From Bacteroidetes bacterium GWF2_33_38 (GTDB lineage Bacteria > Bacteroidota > Bacteroidia > Bacteroidales > GWF2-33-38), in the NCBI GenBank assembly GCA_001769505.1, contig MEOF01000005.1:1-40942 (forward strand): a stretch of DNA of 40,942 nt. The letters are read 5' to 3'. Within the stretch, counting starts at the first letter, position 1; each line of letters begins with the position of its first letter. Made by a program: the position numbers and the translations under genes. Shown here piece by piece: positions 14,272 through 23,768 of this stretch. The notes beneath the pieces are model-generated. The model searched no databases. It was not told the DNA's origin and worked only from the letters and a program-made list of their open reading frames with translations.

Positions 14272-15822
14272 ATGAAAAGTTTATTTCTGTTTTCACTCAT
14301 TTTGCTTGCTTTAAATTCGCTATTATTTTCGCAGACCGATAGTCTTAAAACAACTGTAATTATTGAGAATTTAGGCCCTAAAGTAAATTCTGAATACGAT
14401 GAGCTAAACCCAATTATTTCACCCGATGGAAAAATGTTGTACTTTGTTCGTCAAAATCATCCGAAAAATACATTTGGAGTAGAAGGCAGTCAAGACATTT
14501 GGGTTTCTACCTTAGGAAAAGACAGTGCTTGGATGGAGGCTGTTAAAATGGGGAAGCCTTTTAATATCGAACAGTACAACGGAATCATAAATGTTACACC
14601 CGATGGAAATACGGTTCTTATTCGCGGAGCATACAAAGAAGGTGTTTACAAAGGCTTAGGTTATTCTTTTGCTCACAAAGGAAAGAAAAAGTGGAAAAAT
14701 CCTGAAATGCTCAACATCAAAAAATTAAAATCGATGGATTTGGGGGCTAATAATTCTGCTTTTTTGTCGAACGATGGACAAACATTACTATTGAGTTTCA
14801 GCGAAGAACATTTTGGAGAACAAAACGATTTGTATGTTAGTTTTATGCAAAAAGATAAGTCTTGGTCGAAGCCCAAAAACATTGGAACTGTTGTAAACAC
14901 TGAGAAAAATGAAGCGGCACCCTTTTTAGCTGCCGATGGAGTAACTTTATATTTTGGTAGCGATAGAGAAGGTGGCAGAGGAGGACTTGATATTTACATG
15001 ACTCGCCGTTTGGACGATACTTGGGAAAAATGGTCGGAGCCTGTAAATTTAGGCGAAGGAATTAATACTTCGGCAAACGAGGCTTATTATTCGTTAGATG
15101 CAGCCGGTAAATTTGCATATATGGTATTATACAAGGAAGCGGTTGGCGAAAGCGATATTGTAAAAATTAAATTAAAAGAAGAAATTCAGCCCGATCCTGT
15201 TGTAATGGTTTACGGAAATGTTTATAATAAAAAAACAAACGAACCGCTTGAAGCTGACTTAACTTATGAAGTATTGTCTGATACAAGTGGAATAGGTGGC
15301 GTTGCCAGAACAAACCCTGACGATGGAGGATATAAAATAATCCTTCCAAGAGGAAAGGTTTATGGATTTACAGCTACTGCTCAAGGATTTATGTCGGCAT
15401 CAGAAAATGTTGATGCCACTCAAATTACCGAATATACTGAAATCAAAAAGGATTTATATTTGGTTCCTTTTGAAGTTGGGCAAACCGTTCGATTGCAAAA
15501 TATTTTCTTCGACCATAATAAAGCAACGCTTCGTCCCGAGTCATTTCCTGAACTCGATAGGGTAAAGGTATTATTAACCGAAAATCCTAAAATGACGATT
15601 GAAGTTGCTGGACATACTGATAATGTTGGATCTGACGATTACAACCTTCGCTTGTCTGATGAGAGAGCAAATGCGGTACGTGATTATTTATTGCAAACAG
15701 GAATCGAATCAAATCGGATTAATGCCAAAGGTTACGGAGAAACTAAACACATTGCCGAAAACGAAACAGAAGAAGGAAAACAACTTAATCGTAGAGTCGA
15801 ATTTACGATATTAACAAAGTAG
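14272..15822 (+). CDS. Outer-membrane PD40/OmpA-domain protein (PorE-like)
   Basis: A 516-residue exported protein. The start is taken at the ATG at 14272, after AAAGGAATTTAT, because it puts the signal peptide MKSLFLFSLILLALNSLLFS at the N-terminus. The frame is open upstream to a TTG at 14161, but that would bury the signal. Mature Gln follows. Residues about 30-310 are PD40-type propeller repeats (SPDGKMLYFV, LAADGVTLYFGSDREGG). About 315-400 is a carboxypeptidase-regulatory-like fold. The last 100 residues are an OmpA C-terminal peptidoglycan-binding domain (GHTDNVGSDDYNLRLSDERA, with the Asp and Arg that contact diaminopimelate). P. gingivalis PorE of the T9SS has similar parts plus a TPR, absent here, so PorE identity is only suggested. 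Confidence 0.88.
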   Translation: MKSLFLFSLILLALNSLLFSQTDSLKTTVIIENLGPKVNSEYDELNPIISPDGKMLYFVRQNHPKNTFGVEGSQDIWVSTLGKDSAWMEAVKMGKPFNIEQYNGIINVTPDGNTVLIRGAYKEGVYKGLGYSFAHKGKKKWKNPEMLNIKKLKSMDLGANNSAFLSNDGQTLLLSFSEEHFGEQNDLYVSFMQKDKSWSKPKNIGTVVNTEKNEAAPFLAADGVTLYFGSDREGGRGGLDIYMTRRLDDTWEKWSEPVNLGEGINTSANEAYYSLDAAGKFAYMVLYKEAVGESDIVKIKLKEEIQPDPVVMVYGNVYNKKTNEPLEADLTYEVLSDTSGIGGVARTNPDDGGYKIILPRGKVYGFTATAQGFMSASENVDATQITEYTEIKKDLYLVPFEVGQTVRLQNIFFDHNKATLRPESFPELDRVKVLLTENPKMTIEVAGHTDNVGSDDYNLRLSDERANAVRDYLLQTGIESNRINAKGYGETKHIAENETEEGKQLNRRVEFTILTK

Positions 15823-15827
15823 TCGGG

Positions 15828-17120
15828 TTACAAATATTCTGCTATTCCTTCGAGTTTAATCCCTCGTGAAGCTTTGATTAAAATAAGAGCGTTTTTTATG
15901 GGATTTTTCTGAATCCATTCAATAAGCACAGAAGTTGAACTAAAGTTTATAAATTTTTCAACGGTGTTTACTTTTTGAAAAATTGGACCTACAAGAATCA
16001 CTTTATTGAAATCATACTTTTCAAGTTGCTTAATAATCTGTTGATGTTCTTGTTCGCTTACATTACCAAGTTCAAGCATATCGCCAATAATTACAGTTTT
16101 GTTCCCATGACTAATCTGAAATAAATTATCTAAAGATGCTTTCATACTTGTGGGATTAGCATTGTAAGCATCTAAAATCAACGTATTATTTTTTGTTTTT
16201 TTAATTTGTGAGCGATTGTTCGATGGAGTATATGATTCAAGAGCTTGGTTTATATCATTTATGCTTACATTAAAATGTAATCCAATAGTAATAGCCGCAA
16301 GTACGTTTTCGTAATTATAAATTCCAATTAAATTTGTTTTAGACAATTGTGTTGGAATGTTAGCTGTTTTCCACTCAACTTCTAAAAATGGTTCTGCTGA
16401 GAATTTTGTGCAGCTGACATCATAATCAGGATTATTGCCATATTTGACGATGTTTTTTTGTGGAGCTATTTCTTTGAGAATATCATTATCGTAACGAATA
16501 AAAGTTGTTTTGTTGTTTGCAGAGATATTGTCGTAAAGTTCTTTTTTCGTTTTAATTACGCCTTCAAAAGAGCCAAAACCTTCAATGTGTGCTTTTCCTA
16601 TGTTGGTAATTAATCCGTAATCGGGATTTGCAATCTCGCACAAAGTTTTTATTTCGCCATTGTGATTTGCTCCCATTTCAACAATTCCAATTTCAGTTTT
16701 TGAAGTCATTGATAGAAGTGTTAGAGGAACGCCAATATGATTATTTAAGTTTCCTTTTGTTGCAAGGGCATTATATTTTTTGCTCAAAACTGCATTTACC
16801 AATTCTTTTGTTGTGGTTTTTCCATTGGTTCCGGTAATCGCAATAATCGGAAGGTGTAAATATTTTCTATGATACGATGCTAAATTTTGCAATGTTTCCA
16901 AAACATTTTGAACTAAAATATAATTCTCATCTGTTTTATAATCTGCATTATCAATAATTGCATACCTACAACCGTTTTCTAGAGCATATTGTGCGTATTT
17001 ATTTCCATCAAATGCCTCTCCTTTTAATGCAAAAAACAGTGCATTTTTAACAATATTGCGTGTATCTGTACAGATTCCATCGCAGATTAAAAATTTATCG
17101 TGAATTTCTTGTATTGTCAT
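15828..17120 (-). CDS. murF: UDP-N-acetylmuramoyl-tripeptide--D-alanyl-D-alanine ligase
   Basis: This cytoplasmic enzyme adds D-Ala-D-Ala to UDP-MurNAc-tripeptide, the last cytoplasmic step of the murein pentapeptide precursor. The N-terminal domain has the DTRN and FFALKGEAFDGN substrate segments. The ATP loop is ITGTNGKTTTKE (Gly97-Thr103). MGANHNGEI and the NIGKAHIEGFGS segment follow, then NNRSQ and DAYNANPTSM in the C-terminal domain. The length of 430 residues is normal. It follows gldJ on the same strand, but a strong terminator (17145-17174) stands between, so murF may need its own promoter or read-through. The same gldJ-murF neighbourhood occurs in Flavobacteriia. Confidence 0.95.
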   Translation of the reverse strand: MTIQEIHDKFLICDGICTDTRNIVKNALFFALKGEAFDGNKYAQYALENGCRYAIIDNADYKTDENYILVQNVLETLQNLASYHRKYLHLPIIAITGTNGKTTTKELVNAVLSKKYNALATKGNLNNHIGVPLTLLSMTSKTEIGIVEMGANHNGEIKTLCEIANPDYGLITNIGKAHIEGFGSFEGVIKTKKELYDNISANNKTTFIRYDNDILKEIAPQKNIVKYGNNPDYDVSCTKFSAEPFLEVEWKTANIPTQLSKTNLIGIYNYENVLAAITIGLHFNVSINDINQALESYTPSNNRSQIKKTKNNTLILDAYNANPTSMKASLDNLFQISHGNKTVIIGDMLELGNVSEQEHQQIIKQLEKYDFNKVILVGPIFQKVNTVEKFINFSSTSVLIEWIQKNPIKNALILIKASRGIKLEGIAEYL

Positions 17121-17144
17121 AATCTTTTTTTTGATATAAAATAA

Positions 17145-17174
17145 AAAACCCCATCAGTAACCGAATGGGGTTTT
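17145..17174 (-). terminator. Rho-independent terminator after gldJ
   Basis: Read on the minus strand, a 10-bp stem (AAAACCCCAT pairing with ATGGGGTTTT, plus coordinates 17145-17154 and 17165-17174) with a 10-nt loop is followed by TTTTTTATTTTA. It begins 20 nt after the gldJ stop codon. GC-rich base pairs in the stem plus the U-tract make it the clearest terminator in the window. Confidence 0.85.
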
Positions 17175-17193
17175 AAAAATATAATTTTATAAT

Positions 17194-18717
17194 TTAGAAT
17201 CCTACAGGACTACCAACTCTAACCATTGCACAACGGAATCCTAAATCGTCTTGTCTTTGTTTTTCATCAAGGTAACGTCTTGTACCAGGAACTAACCAAT
17301 AAGCTCTGTCGCTCCATGAACCACCTTTATATACGCGAGCATTATCATTAACCATTGATGTCATTCCTGCTCCACCTCTCATGCCATCAGTTGTCTTACC
17401 TTGATCATACATTCCGGTTGATGTGTGTTTTGCGGCTTTATCCGATTGGCTATAATTAACACTTGATTGAAAATCACCATCTAGATAGTTGATATTGTCA
17501 GATTGATTGTAGTTTCTTCTATCAAAAGCTTCGTCAGTATGCTCGTTTCCAAGTAAGTCTTTTTTCCCAACTTCTCTCCATCTGATATGACCTAAACTAT
17601 CTTTTTCGTATATATTTCCATCTTCATCTTTCTCTGGAGTCACAAAAACATTACCTCTAAACGGTCTAAATTCTTCAGCATCTTGGAACGTTAATGGTCT
17701 ATAAACGTCCATAACCCACTCGCTAACATTTCCAGCCATGCAATACAATCCGTAATCGTTTGGCCAATATGAATCTACAGGACCTGGTATATCTGCGTTA
17801 TCATTCAATGCACCTGCCGTTCCCATCATATCACCTCGACCTCTCATAAAGTTAGCCATAATAGTTCCTCGATGTTGTTCGCCATCATTACGAACATAAT
17901 GTCCATTCCAAGGATACAATTTTCGAGTGAATACTCGTTCTTCGATTGAATTTCCAATCAACGAAAGGGCTGCAAATTCCCATTCAGCTTCCGTTGGGAG
18001 TCGGTATCTTGGTAATAAAATTCCGTCTTCCATACGAACTTTTCTATAATCTCTGTTTGGATCATAATCAGGAATACCAGGACTCTTCATTAAACCTTCA
18101 TATTGTCCTGCTAAGTAAGCATCTGTATTAAAGTTATCCTCTCCAACTTGATTTGGATTTTTCAACAATAAACCTTCTCTAATTAAAATCCATTCGTTTA
18201 CCCTATCAGTACGCCATGCACAATAGTCATTTGCTTGATACCAATTTACTCCAACAACTGGATACTCTTGATAAGAAGGATGGCGTAAATATAATTCAAC
18301 CATTGGTTCGTTCCAAGCAAGTTTTCGTCTCCAAACTAATGTATCAGGAAGGGCTTTTTTATAAACCTCAGGATAGTCAATGTAAACCCTAGTTAACCAA
18401 TACAAATATTCTCGGTAGTCAACATTTCTAACTTCGCATTCATCCATATAAAAGGAAGAAACGGTAGTACGGCGAGGAACATTATTCCAATCGTACATTA
18501 CATCTTGTTCAACCCGACCCATCGAAAATGTACCTCCTTCGATAAGAACTAGACCAGGTCCAGTTTCTTGCTCGTAATATTCAACATATTCAAAACCGCC
18601 ACTTTCGGGGTCATTATAATCCCAACCTGTAGTGGAAGATCTTTTTGTTTCGCAAGAATTTAAAAAGACAATCACTAAGATTAGCACTGATACTGTTAAA
18701 ATACTTTTTGTTTTCAT
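17194..18717 (-). CDS. gldJ: T9SS / gliding-type lipoprotein GldJ (formylglycine-generating-enzyme fold)
   Basis: An outer-membrane lipoprotein of the type IX secretion apparatus. In Flavobacterium johnsoniae GldJ is needed for gliding and stabilises other Gld proteins. The lipobox is FLNSC with Cys22. TGWDYNDPESGGFEY and LIEGGTFSMGRVEQDVMYDW open an FGE-sulfatase (SUMF1) domain that continues with PVVGVNWYQANDYCAWRT, RLPTEAEWEFAA, MAGNVSEWV and KGGSWSDRAYWL. The TGWDYND-GGF start and the MGRVEQDVM block follow GldJ and not GldK/PorK. Catalytic copper-binding cysteines of true FGE are not evident, so the fold is structural. It lies 42 nt after the PorP/SprF-like gene, and gldJ, murF, porU and porV cluster as in F. 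johnsoniae. Confidence 0.88.
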   Translation of the reverse strand: MKTKSILTVSVLILVIVFLNSCETKRSSTTGWDYNDPESGGFEYVEYYEQETGPGLVLIEGGTFSMGRVEQDVMYDWNNVPRRTTVSSFYMDECEVRNVDYREYLYWLTRVYIDYPEVYKKALPDTLVWRRKLAWNEPMVELYLRHPSYQEYPVVGVNWYQANDYCAWRTDRVNEWILIREGLLLKNPNQVGEDNFNTDAYLAGQYEGLMKSPGIPDYDPNRDYRKVRMEDGILLPRYRLPTEAEWEFAALSLIGNSIEERVFTRKLYPWNGHYVRNDGEQHRGTIMANFMRGRGDMMGTAGALNDNADIPGPVDSYWPNDYGLYCMAGNVSEWVMDVYRPLTFQDAEEFRPFRGNVFVTPEKDEDGNIYEKDSLGHIRWREVGKKDLLGNEHTDEAFDRRNYNQSDNINYLDGDFQSSVNYSQSDKAAKHTSTGMYDQGKTTDGMRGGAGMTSMVNDNARVYKGGSWSDRAYWLVPGTRRYLDEKQRQDDLGFRCAMVRVGSPVGF

Positions 18718-18720
18718 AAT

Positions 18721-18760
18721 ATAATGTTTAGTTTAACATTATGTTCAACATATATTGAAC
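18721..18760 (-). promoter_or_regulatory. Two back-to-back hairpins in the porP-gldJ spacer
   Basis: ATAATGTT (18721-18728) pairs with AACATTAT (18735-18742), and GTTCAA (18743-18748) pairs with TTGAAC (18755-18760). Together they fill nearly all of the 42-base gap between the PorP/SprF-like gene and gldJ. They may mark an mRNA processing or stability site that sets the ratio of the two products. No U-tract is present. Confidence 0.4.
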
Positions 18761-19746
18761 TAAAATGATGGGCAACTTATTGTTCTAAACTTCTTTTTCT
18801 TTTGTTTACAATTTAATTGAAACGAAACAGAAACTTCGTGTGCCCCTAATGTTTGATTTTTAAGTTTAGATATTGTTAAATCGTAACTATATGCAAATTT
18901 CATTTTCGATTGTATATATCCAATCATCATAATATATGAATCGAAATGTGCTTTAAAGTTTTGTCTAAGCCACATTCCAAAAACAATAGAGGTTCGGCTA
19001 AGATAGAGTCCGTAATTAATTTGTTGCATGTCCTCTTGTTGTTGAAACAAGAAATTTGGAGAAATTGAAAGTTCTCCCCTTTTAAAATTTCGATTACTAA
19101 TTGGTATGGTTGTACCAAAATGCACAGTATATTTTCTTGGTAAATAAGCATCGCTTGCTTCTCTGAACGACTCAGAAGGTTGTGTTAAGTGTGCAACTGA
19201 TATTCCAAAGAAATAATCTTTGCTAAAACCAACAAATCCTGCTGTTACGTCGAATAAACTTTTTTTGAAATCAGTGGATACATAATCTTCTTGAGTAGGG
19301 AATACGGGACCGTATAATGGATGTATTTGGTCTGGAAACGTAAATTCATCTCCGAGTTTTTTCTGTAAATAAGTTGCTTGAAAACCTCCTTTTATGGCAA
19401 AAGTTCTTGATATATTTAATGTATATGAGTAAATTCCACTTACATTTATTGTATTTATAGCTCCATTACCTTGTATGTCATTATAAACCATTAACCCAAC
19501 TCCTCCTTGAAGAAAATCAAAATGTTGGTCATACGAAAAACTTGGAGTAACGTAAACAGAACCCAGTTTTGGAAACTGATTCCTATAGCTAAGAGCCAAT
19601 CGAGGGCATTTAACAGATCCTGCAAAAGCAGGGTTAAGGTACAATAGGTTAGCATAAAATTGTGAGAACTCAGGATCTTGAGCCATCACCTTACTACTCG
19701 CTCCTAATGAGATAATCAAGAAAAATACAACTAGCCTCTTAATCAT
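18760..19746 (-). CDS. PorP/SprF-family outer-membrane protein
   Basis: A 328-residue predicted beta-barrel of the PorP/SprF family, linked to T9SS. The signal peptide ends KVMA, followed by mature QDPEFSQFYANLLYLNPAFAGS, the family hallmark. Alternating aromatic strands follow (YRNQFPKL, SYDQHFDFLQGGVGLMVYND, FGTTIPI). In P. gingivalis PorP belongs to the PorPKLMN core. In F. johnsoniae SprF is needed to secrete SprB. Here the gene precedes gldJ and not a porK-L-M-N set, so it may be an alternative PorP-like protein, and I leave the symbol empty. The C-terminus is Lys- and Cys-rich (NCKQKKKKFRTISCPSF), unusual for a barrel end. It diverges from porU. Confidence 0.85.
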   Translation of the reverse strand: MIKRLVVFFLIISLGASSKVMAQDPEFSQFYANLLYLNPAFAGSVKCPRLALSYRNQFPKLGSVYVTPSFSYDQHFDFLQGGVGLMVYNDIQGNGAINTINVSGIYSYTLNISRTFAIKGGFQATYLQKKLGDEFTFPDQIHPLYGPVFPTQEDYVSTDFKKSLFDVTAGFVGFSKDYFFGISVAHLTQPSESFREASDAYLPRKYTVHFGTTIPISNRNFKRGELSISPNFLFQQQEDMQQINYGLYLSRTSIVFGMWLRQNFKAHFDSYIMMIGYIQSKMKFAYSYDLTISKLKNQTLGAHEVSVSFQLNCKQKKKKFRTISCPSF

Positions 19747-19939
19747 TCTGAACCAATAAATTTAATTACAATATTAGTATATTTTTTTTAATTATTGTAC
19801 AAATAAGCTAATATTTCGGCTACAATAATAATATAAAAATATCGTTTAAAAAAGTATCGGATTAAAAAAATCACTTTAGAAAGCGTATTATTTTTAAAAA
19901 AGGATTTAATTTTAGGCAATATTTTAATTAAAAAGACAG
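19747..19939. promoter_or_regulatory. Divergent intergenic region between the porP-like gene and porU
   Basis: These 193 AT-rich bases must hold promoters for both T9SS transcripts. On the plus strand TAATTTTA (in GGATTTAATTTTAGG, around 19903-19917) differs from the TAnnTTTG consensus only at the last base. On the minus strand TAATATTG is one mismatch away. No -33 TTTG is well placed, so the exact start sites are uncertain. Confidence 0.35.
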
Positions 19940-22900
19940 ATGAATTTTAGACTTTTGGTATTGTTTTTTTTCATGAGCGTTTCGGCTTTTCCTCAAATAA
20001 TAAATCAGGTGAAAATAAATTGGGACGAAAATCCTCGTCGGCTTGATGAAATAGAGTATTTATACTTTTATGGTGGAGTATATAATAATGATGACCTTAT
20101 TATTCCTTCATTTAATATAAATATTCCTACGAAAAAAGGAATGGCTTCAGAGTTTAAAATTCAAAATCCCATTTTCGAAACCGTAAACAATGGCTTTGTA
20201 AATTATGAAAGCTATAAAAATATGGTCAATTCAACAATTGAAATTAAATATTCCGAATTATTTCACCGAAACGAAAAACTTGTTAATGTCAATTTTTATC
20301 CTTTTCGGATAAATGCATCTACAGGGAAATTAGAAAAACTAGTTTCATTTAATTATACTGTTAATGAAGTAGAAAAACCAGAGGTAGACAATAAATCGCT
20401 AAAAACATATGCTGCAAATTCGGTTTTATCATCTGGGAAATGGGTGAAAATTAAAATTGAGAACGATGGGATTTATAAATTAACATATTCAGATTTAGTT
20501 GATATGGGATTTCAAAATCCTCAAAATATTCGTGTTTTTGGAAATGGGGGCGAAATGCTTCCCGAAAACTCAAGTAAATATAGACATGATGATTTAGTTG
20601 AAAATTCCATATATATGGATAAAGGAATCGATAATGTTTTTAATACAAACGATTATATTCTGTTTTATGGAGTCGATGTAAATGGATGGAATTACGATGA
20701 TGACGAAAATCGATTCGAACATTCTAAGAATATTTATTCAACTAATTCTTATTATTTTTTGACAACAGACGTTGGAGTTGGTAAGAAAATATCTTTGGCT
20801 GATTTAATTTCTGATGAAGTTAATCATACAACTAGAACGTTTGACCATTATGATTATTACGAAGACGACTCCGATAATTTATTGCTTTCGGGGCAATTGT
20901 GGGTTGGAGAGCATTTTGATGCCGTAACAACTTATGATTTCGATTTTAATATCCCTAATATTGATGTCAGCTCTAAGGTGAATTTGACCTATTATTTGTT
21001 GGCTCGTTCATCTGTGTCTAGCTATTTTAATATCACGGCAAACGATTTGCCCATAAAAACTGTTACCGTTGGTTTGGTTAATATGAGCAGTTATACGGCA
21101 ACATATGCCTCGTATCAATATAATAATGTTTTGTTTGATGCAACTTCATCAGATATTAATATTAGCATTGACTATACAAAAACGACATCCTTATCGGAGG
21201 GATGGCTTAATTACTTAGAAATAAATTCTCGGAGGTTTCTGAATATGAACGGAGGGCAGATGAAATTTCGTGATATCAAAACAGTCGGGAAGGATAATGT
21301 GACAGAATTTGTTTTGTCTGCAGCTAATTCAAATATAATCATTTGGGATATTACAGAACCATTGAATCCTTTGATTGTTGATGGAAGTATAGATGGCGAC
21401 AGTCTTCGTTTTATTGCTAGAACAGATTCCTTAAAAGAATTTATTGCTTTTCAAAAAGACGGAAATTTTTTAACTCCTACGGTTGTTGGGAATATTACAA
21501 ATCAAAACTTGCATGGACTTCAGCAAGCAGATATGTACATTATAACACACCCATTATTTATAAACTCGGCATTAGAACTTGAAGCATTACACGAGCAAAA
21601 TGATAATTTAACAGTTGAAACAGTTACAACTGAGCAGGTGTATAATGAGTTTTCTTCAGGACAAAATGATGTTTGTGCTATTCGTGATTTTATGAAAATG
21701 TTTTTTGATCGTTCGACAGGAGAAGAAGATATGCCTAAATATTTAATGTTATTTGGCGACGGCTCATATGATAATTTTACAAATTCAAGTTCTAATACCA
21801 ACTTTATAACAACATATCAATCGAGTAATTCGCTTACCCCTACAAGTTCATTCGTAACCGACGATTTTTACGGATTACTTAATGAAGGAGAATCTGTAAC
21901 AACAGGGGCTCTTGATATTGGAGTTGGGCGGTTACCGGTTAAAAATTCTACAGAAGCAAATTCTGTTGTTAATAAAATAAAGAATTACATACAGACAAAA
22001 ACGTACGATGATTGGCGGAATATCATAACTTTTGTTGCCGACGATGAAGATTCTGCTGAACATATGGATAATGCTGATGCACTTACGGTGAAAATAGATT
22101 CGCTTTATCCTGTTTATAATATTGAAAAAATATATTTAGATGCATATCAGCAAGTTACCACTCCGTCGGGGGAAAGATATCCCGATGTAAATACAGCTAT
22201 AAATAACAGAATGAAAAAAGGAGCTTTAATCGTTAATTATATCGGACACGGAAACGAACTAGGACTTGCTCACGAACATATTCTAGGAATAAACGACATA
22301 AATAATTGGTCTAACTTTAATCAACTTCCAATTTTTATGACAGCAACTTGTGAATTTAGTCGATTCGATGATTTTGAAAGAACTTCAGCAGGAGAGCAAA
22401 TTCTTCTAAATCCAAATGGAGGCGGAATAGCTTTATTAACAACGACTCGATTGGTGTATTCTTCGCCAAACTTTGCACTAAACGATAAGTTTTACAATTA
22501 TGTAGTTGCAAAAGACGAAAACAATGAGCCTTATCGCTTGGGCGATATTATGCGATTAACTAAAATAAATTCAGGGGCTGGAACTAATAAATTAAATTTT
22601 ACATTGCTGGGAGACCCTGCTCTTCAGCCTGCAATTCCTACTTACGGAACAAATACGCTTTCGATAAATGGAACCATCGATAGTTTGGATACCGATACGA
22701 TAAATGCGTTATCGAAGGTAACCATTACAGGTGAAGTGGTTGATGACGATGGAGTATTAATGGCAGATTATAACGGAGAGTTGAACATTTCGGTTTACGA
22801 TAAAGAATCAACGATTACAACTTTGGCTAACGACGGAGCGGGAGCAATAACGTATAAGTCGTTAAATAATATTATTTACAAAGGCAACGCAACTATTATT

Positions 22901-23719
22901 AATGGATTGTTTACATTTTCGTTTATTGTTCCTAAAGATATTGCTTACAATTATGGCTTTGGAAAAGTAAGCTATTATTATAAAAACGAAACTGTTGATG
23001 GACATGGATATTTCGACGAGATTCTTATTGGAGGTTCGTCCGATTCAATAGATATCGATGAAAACCCTCCGGTTATTGAACTTTACATGAACGATGAAAG
23101 TTTCGTTTTCGGGGGGCTCACTAATCAAAGCCCGATTATGTATGCAAAAGTGTTTGATGATAATGGAATTAATACTGTTGGAAGCGGAATAGGACATGAT
23201 ATTACTGCCGTTATTGATGATAATACTTCTCAAATAATTGTTCTTAACGATTATTACGAATCGGAAATAGATAGTTACCAGTCTGGAAACGTAAAATATC
23301 CTTTTGCCGATTTATCGAACGGAATGCATAATATTCGTTTTAAGGCTTGGGATACGCACAATAATTCGTCGGAGGCATATTTAGAATTTATTGTTGCCGA
23401 ATCAAGCGAAATGATTTTAGAACATTTGTTTAATTATCCAAATCCATTTACGACAAGCACTTCGTTTTTCTTTGACCATAACTCGTCTGAAACGGAATTA
23501 GATGTAATTATTCAAATATTTAGCATTTCAGGAAAATTAGTTAAAACTATCGAAGAACAAATTTTTTCGAGTGGCTATCGGGTAGGTCCAATTACATGGA
23601 ATGGACTCGACGATTATGGCGGTAGGCTTGGGCGTGGTGTTTATTTTTACAAAGTAAACGTAAGAACATCTACTGGACAACTTGTTGAAAAAATCGAAAA
23701 ACTTGTGATTCTTAAATAA
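19940..23719 (+). CDS. porU: T9SS sorting-signal peptidase (C25 family)
   Basis: PorU is the surface protease/sortase that removes the C-terminal sorting domain of T9SS cargo and links it to anionic lipopolysaccharide. It is 1259 residues long with signal peptide MNFRLLVLFFFMSVSAFP and mature Gln. Residues about 525-895 form the gingipain-like C25 domain. The catalytic His770 is in NYIGHGNELG and the nucleophile Cys804 is in MTATCEFSRFDD. LLGDPALQPAIP ends the domain. An Ig-like region follows (DENPPVIELYMNDESF), and the last 90 residues (from NYPNPFTTSTSF to VEKIEKLVILK) resemble a T9SS sorting domain that PorU keeps. PorV, its partner, is encoded 49 nt downstream. Confidence 0.95.
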   Translation: MNFRLLVLFFFMSVSAFPQIINQVKINWDENPRRLDEIEYLYFYGGVYNNDDLIIPSFNINIPTKKGMASEFKIQNPIFETVNNGFVNYESYKNMVNSTIEIKYSELFHRNEKLVNVNFYPFRINASTGKLEKLVSFNYTVNEVEKPEVDNKSLKTYAANSVLSSGKWVKIKIENDGIYKLTYSDLVDMGFQNPQNIRVFGNGGEMLPENSSKYRHDDLVENSIYMDKGIDNVFNTNDYILFYGVDVNGWNYDDDENRFEHSKNIYSTNSYYFLTTDVGVGKKISLADLISDEVNHTTRTFDHYDYYEDDSDNLLLSGQLWVGEHFDAVTTYDFDFNIPNIDVSSKVNLTYYLLARSSVSSYFNITANDLPIKTVTVGLVNMSSYTATYASYQYNNVLFDATSSDINISIDYTKTTSLSEGWLNYLEINSRRFLNMNGGQMKFRDIKTVGKDNVTEFVLSAANSNIIIWDITEPLNPLIVDGSIDGDSLRFIARTDSLKEFIAFQKDGNFLTPTVVGNITNQNLHGLQQADMYIITHPLFINSALELEALHEQNDNLTVETVTTEQVYNEFSSGQNDVCAIRDFMKMFFDRSTGEEDMPKYLMLFGDGSYDNFTNSSSNTNFITTYQSSNSLTPTSSFVTDDFYGLLNEGESVTTGALDIGVGRLPVKNSTEANSVVNKIKNYIQTKTYDDWRNIITFVADDEDSAEHMDNADALTVKIDSLYPVYNIEKIYLDAYQQVTTPSGERYPDVNTAINNRMKKGALIVNYIGHGNELGLAHEHILGINDINNWSNFNQLPIFMTATCEFSRFDDFERTSAGEQILLNPNGGGIALLTTTRLVYSSPNFALNDKFYNYVVAKDENNEPYRLGDIMRLTKINSGAGTNKLNFTLLGDPALQPAIPTYGTNTLSINGTIDSLDTDTINALSKVTITGEVVDDDGVLMADYNGELNISVYDKESTITTLANDGAGAITYKSLNNIIYKGNATIINGLFTFSFIVPKDIAYNYGFGKVSYYYKNETVDGHGYFDEILIGGSSDSIDIDENPPVIELYMNDESFVFGGLTNQSPIMYAKVFDDNGINTVGSGIGHDITAVIDDNTSQIIVLNDYYESEIDSYQSGNVKYPFADLSNGMHNIRFKAWDTHNNSSEAYLEFIVAESSEMILEHLFNYPNPFTTSTSFFFDHNSSETELDVIIQIFSISGKLVKTIEEQIFSSGYRVGPITWNGLDDYGGRLGRGVYFYKVNVRTSTGQLVEKIEKLVILK

Positions 23720-23739
23720 TAAAATAGATAATAATTAGT

Positions 23740-23747
23740 TATATTTG
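23740..23747 (+). promoter_or_regulatory. Candidate -7 promoter element for porV
   Basis: TATATTTG matches the TAnnTTTG consensus and ends 21 nt before the porV ATG, in the 49-base gap after porU. A clear -33 TTTG is not seen, so porV may be transcribed both from here and by read-through from porU. Confidence 0.4.
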
Positions 23748-23768
23748 TTGTACGAAAATGTTTAAAAA

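Noticed and set aside
17194-18717. Assignment of the SUMF1-fold lipoprotein as GldK/PorK
   Set aside because: The TGWDYND-GGF start and MGRVEQDVM block, and the murF/porU/porV neighbourhood, match GldJ. No porL, porM or porN genes follow.
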